NCBI GenBank assembly: GCA_002347085.1
Contig: DDWW01000018.1
Span: 1-64,000 of the forward strand
Length of the DNA stretch: 64,000 nt
Direction: 5' to 3'
Source of the DNA: Desulfobulbaceae bacterium UBA2276
GTDB taxonomy: Bacteria; Desulfobacterota; Desulfobulbia; Desulfobulbales; Desulfocapsaceae
Positions within the stretch are counted from its first letter, which is position 1, and every line of letters starts with the position of its first letter. The notes beneath the pieces were generated by a model, which saw only the letters and a program-made list of their open reading frames with translations, was not told the origin of the DNA and searched no databases. The position numbers and the translations under genes are program-made. This document shows positions 61,532-64,000 of this stretch, in pieces.

Positions 61532-61911
61532 AGTAAGACCTTTGGCGTGCGGGAAAAAACTGAGGAGAGGGGCCCGCAGATAGTTACTCTGTGGTGATTG
61601 TTTCTAATTATACCTGAGAGAAATGGTAAAGTCACGGAGCTTTTGTGTGAGCGAGCGAGAGTGAAAAATGTGAGCAAGCATTGACAGGATGTTGGTTTGG
61701 TGGCAATGTGGCAGAGTCGTTTTTTAGCTCTTTTTTCTGCTTGACTCCCTATAATGAAGGCACTATTGTGGCGGAGGAAAGTCGTGGAAAGAAAGATGCC
61801 GAAGTTTGTATATGTTATTATTTATAGATACGTTAGGTAGATAATAGGCAGTATAGGAAATCGTCCGTTTTGGCCGATTAAAATAACTCATTATTATGGA
61901 GGAATACCCCG
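61532..61911. other. 380-bp divergent gap upstream of ppaC
   Basis: No gene or clear repeat is seen. A TATAAT sequence at 61750-61755 could be a -10 but has no good -35. The ppaC start has a strong GGAGGAAT ribosome binding site. Confidence 0.4.
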
Positions 61912-62841
61912 ATGACAATTTGTGTAGTAGGTCACTCTAACCCGGATACCGATTCAGTAACCGCAGCCATTGCCTTTGCAGCGCTTCTCAATGCCCAGGG
62001 CCAGACCGCCAAGGCCTGTATGCAGATCACTGCTGATAAACTCAATCCCGAGTCTACCGTAGTGCTCAAACGCTTTGGTCTTGCTGCCCCTGAGACCATG
62101 ATGGATGCTGCCGGTCAGAAAGTTGCCCTGGTGGATTTCAGTGATATCGGACAGGCCCCAGCCAACATCACTTCCGCTGAAGTTGTTGCCATTGTTGATC
62201 ATCATAAAGTCGGTGATATCACCACCAATCAGCCGATCCTGTTCCGTGCCGAGCCTGTGGGCTGCACTGGTACTGTTCTCAACAAGATGTTCAAGGATGC
62301 AGGCGTTGCCATTCCTAAGGATGTTGCCGGCGGCATGCTGTCAGCTATTCTCAGCGACACTGTAAACTTCAAGTCCCCCACCTGTACCCCTGACGACAAG
62401 GCTGCTGTTGCCGAGTTGAAGAAAACTGCTGGTGTGGATGATACCGATGGTCTGTTCATGGAGATGCTTCGCGCCAAGTCCTCCATTGATGGTGTTGCCA
62501 TGAAAGATCTGGTCTTCCGTGACTACAAAGACTTTGATATGAACGGCAAGAAAATGGGTATTGGCCAGTTGGAGCTTGCTGCCCTTGATCAGGTTGCCGG
62601 TATCCGTGCCGATCTGTTGAAGGCCCTGGAAGATGTGAAGAAAGATGGTCGTCATTCTGTTCTGTTCATGCTTACCGATGTCGTCAAGGAAGGTACTGAG
62701 CTGGTTGTTCTTTCCGATGAGCCTGCCTTGGTTGAGAAGGCCTTTGGCGGTAAAATCGAGAATGGCTGCATGTGGATTCCTGGCATGATGAGCCGCAAGA
62801 AACAGACCGTTCCGCCTTTGCAGAAGGCCTGTGGTTGTTAA
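61912..62841 (+). CDS. ppaC: Manganese-dependent inorganic pyrophosphatase
   Basis: A 309-residue family II pyrophosphatase of the DHH superfamily. Metal ligands are visible in VGHSNPDTDSV near residue 6 and in VDHHKVGD near residue 94. The C-terminal DHHA2-like domain has the RKKQ active-site motif near the end (MMSRKKQTVPPL). It hydrolyses pyrophosphate and needs Mn or Co. No CBS or DRTGG insert is present. The codon choice differs from its neighbours, with many C/T-ending preferred codons, as expected for a highly expressed gene. Confidence 0.96.
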   Translation: MTICVVGHSNPDTDSVTAAIAFAALLNAQGQTAKACMQITADKLNPESTVVLKRFGLAAPETMMDAAGQKVALVDFSDIGQAPANITSAEVVAIVDHHKVGDITTNQPILFRAEPVGCTGTVLNKMFKDAGVAIPKDVAGGMLSAILSDTVNFKSPTCTPDDKAAVAELKKTAGVDDTDGLFMEMLRAKSSIDGVAMKDLVFRDYKDFDMNGKKMGIGQLELAALDQVAGIRADLLKALEDVKKDGRHSVLFMLTDVVKEGTELVVLSDEPALVEKAFGGKIENGCMWIPGMMSRKKQTVPPLQKACGC

Positions 62842-62908
62842 TGCAAGAAAAGAAACAAACCTTGTGGAGATAAGAGAGTCTCCTTTTCAATAAGGTTGGG
62901 AAGTGAAA

Positions 62909-62950
62909 AAGTCCTGTTCCGGTTTACTGGAACAGGACTTTTTTTTATTT
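62909..62950 (+). terminator. Terminator of ppaC
   Basis: A perfect 12-bp stem (AAGTCCTGTTCC / GGAACAGGACTT) with an 8-base loop and a T-rich run, about 70 bases after the ppaC stop. Confidence 0.93.
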
Positions 62951-63016
62951 TGCGGGGCAGTTAAAAGTGATGGCATGCCATGGAGAAAGCGGCAGGTTGG
63001 TTTTTTTTACACGAAA

Positions 63017-63280
63017 TCAGGGGGGAGCATAATATATCTGTCCGTTTTTTTTTGTTTGGTAGCTTGATAAATCCTCTTGATCAATGTCGGTCGGAAAAAG
63101 ATCTGTTGCAGGAATGAAGGTCGCCAGCGAGAGAGGAAAACGGAAACCGGGTTTGCTTTCCGCTCTCGTATGTGTCAGAATGGTATAAGTTTTCACCTTG
63201 TTTTTTATCTGCATTGTATCCTGACCATCAGGGCTGGTGTGTGCTTGGCCTGATACGATATTGATGTTATTTGCCACCAT
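63017..63280 (-). CDS. Small hypothetical protein
   Basis: An 87-residue frame from an ATG at 63280 with GGAG 7 bases upstream. It has no membrane segment and no recognised family. It is divergent from the following response regulator, and the two translation starts are only 23 bases apart. This leaves little room for two promoters and lowers confidence that it is real. Confidence 0.35.
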   Translation of the reverse strand: MVANNINIVSGQAHTSPDGQDTMQIKNKVKTYTILTHTRAESKPGFRFPLSLATFIPATDLFPTDIDQEDLSSYQTKKNGQIYYAPP

Positions 63281-63302
63281 ATTTTCTCCGGGGAGCCAGG
63301 CC

Positions 63303-64000
63303 ATGAGTACCGAAACGATTCTTCTTGTTGATGATGAGCCCTATGTCCTTGATGCCATACGTCGACAATTACGCAGCTCTTTCACCCTCTGGACCGCAGC
63401 GAGTGGAGAGGAGGCCCTCCAGATCCTCAAAACAAAAGGGTCCTGTGCGGTAGTCGTCTCCGATATGTCCATGCCGGGGATGGGAGGAATTGAGCTTCTG
63501 GCCAAGGTGAAATCCCTCTATCCGCAGACGATCAGAATCATGCTCACCGGTCATGCGGATCTGGAGAACGCTATTGAGGCCGTGAATACCGGTCAGATTT
63601 TTCGTTTTCTGACCAAGCCCTGCTCTGTTTCGGTACTTGAGTTTGCCCTCCGGCAAGGGCTGAGACAGTATGAACTGTTGCAGGCGGAACGAGATCTGCT
63701 CAATAATACCTTGAAAAAAAGTATTAAGGTACTCTGTGAACTCCTGGGCCTGGCCAACGCCTCGGCCTTTCGCAGTAGCTACCGGCTGCGTGAGATAGCA
63801 GTCTATATGGCGGAGCGGTTGACAATTGGCAAAAAGTGGCAGATAGAGATTGCGGCCCTTTTATCTCAGGTCGGCTGCGTCACCCTGCCCAGGGATGTCC
63901 TCGAAAAATACCATGCCGGCATCCCGTTAGGCGCGCAAGAGATGCAGATGTGTGAAAGTCATCCTCAGGTCGCCGAGAAACTGATCAGCCAGATTCCTCG
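63303..64000 (+). CDS. Response regulator with HD-GYP-like domain, partial
   Basis: The first 232 codons of a response regulator that runs off the window. The receiver (1-120) is complete, with ILLVDDEP, the acceptor aspartate in VVSDMSMPGMGG and the lysine in FLTKPC. A coiled linker follows, then a helical region resembling an HD-GYP phosphodiesterase domain. At the position of the HD pair the sequence reads LLSQVGCVTLP, so the metal ligands are lost. ATG at 63303 has GGGGAG 7 bases upstream. Probably a regulator without cyclic di-GMP hydrolysis. Confidence 0.8.
   Translation, partial: MSTETILLVDDEPYVLDAIRRQLRSSFTLWTAASGEEALQILKTKGSCAVVVSDMSMPGMGGIELLAKVKSLYPQTIRIMLTGHADLENAIEAVNTGQIFRFLTKPCSVSVLEFALRQGLRQYELLQAERDLLNNTLKKSIKVLCELLGLANASAFRSSYRLREIAVYMAERLTIGKKWQIEIAALLSQVGCVTLPRDVLEKYHAGIPLGAQEMQMCESHPQVAEKLISQIP

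Noticed and set aside
61680..61760. Sigma-70 promoter for ppaC
   Set aside because: TTGACA at about 61680 and TATAAT at 61750 are too far apart to work together, and neither has a good partner at 16-18 bases.

Overview
This 64 kb window is dominated by one very large flagellar gene cluster, almost all on the minus strand from about 52.5 kb down to 4.4 kb. Several traits suggest a Gram-negative, polarly flagellated member of the Desulfobacterota, plausibly Desulfobulbales-like. They are P- and L-ring genes (flgI, flgH), FlhF/FlhG, a sigma-54 activator, the FliW/CsrA pair, CheX-type phosphatases and a Mn-dependent family II pyrophosphatase. The taxon is an inference from gene content, not from a marker gene.

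Layout. 1-4.07 kb: right end of an integrated element with two AAA/DUF4143 ATPases and a tyrosine integrase, ending at a 3' fragment of tRNA-Asp that still carries its own terminator. 4.4-5.8 kb: a FlhX/FliK-like pair behind a sigma-28-like box. 5.9-7.4 kb: two PilZ paralogues. 7.7-14.5 kb: late genes fliT, fliS, fliD, flaG and two flagellins. 14.95-15.46 kb: a YefM/YoeB toxin-antitoxin pair. 15.6-18.9 kb: flgK-flgL-csrA-fliW with a sigma-28-like promoter and a clear terminator. 19.7-21.1 kb: a DUF5610-like gene, flgM and flgN, again with a sigma-28-like promoter. 21.4-38.6 kb: fliLMNOPQR-flhBAFG-fliA-DUF2802-flgFGAHIJ behind a sigma-54-like promoter. 38.9-52.5 kb: a large secreted TPR protein, then flgBC-fliEFGHIJ, a MotE-like gene, fliK, flgD and flgE, behind a second sigma-54-like promoter and closed by a terminator.

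From 52.7 to 56.1 kb the plus strand carries a CheY, two single-domain CheX proteins and a CheX-CheX-degenerate-receiver fusion. A sigma-54-dependent FlrC/FleQ-type regulator follows on the minus strand. The last 6 kb holds a nuclease, a DUF533 protein, a GYF-AIM24 protein, an unknown membrane-anchored protein, ppaC and the start of a response regulator with a degenerate HD-GYP-like domain.

How the genes fit together: the sequence supports a conventional cascade. The sigma-54 activator would drive the two structural operons; these encode the basal body, export gate, hook and FliA. FlgM would hold FliA until hook completion, and FliA would then drive flgKL, the flagellins, flgMN and possibly the FliK2/FlhX pair. 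CsrA and FliW are encoded together, and the flagellin-1 leader has GGA motifs in hairpin loops that look like CsrA sites. Stators (motAB) and the chemotaxis kinase are not in this window.

The least explained structure is a family of dispersed modular hairpins (outer motif CCGTTAC / GTAACGG, swappable inner stems, often paired with a second hairpin). They sit at stop codons and next to promoters throughout the cluster. Other points of interest are the PflA-like TPR protein, the CheX cluster and an array of 10-bp phased repeats upstream of cheY.
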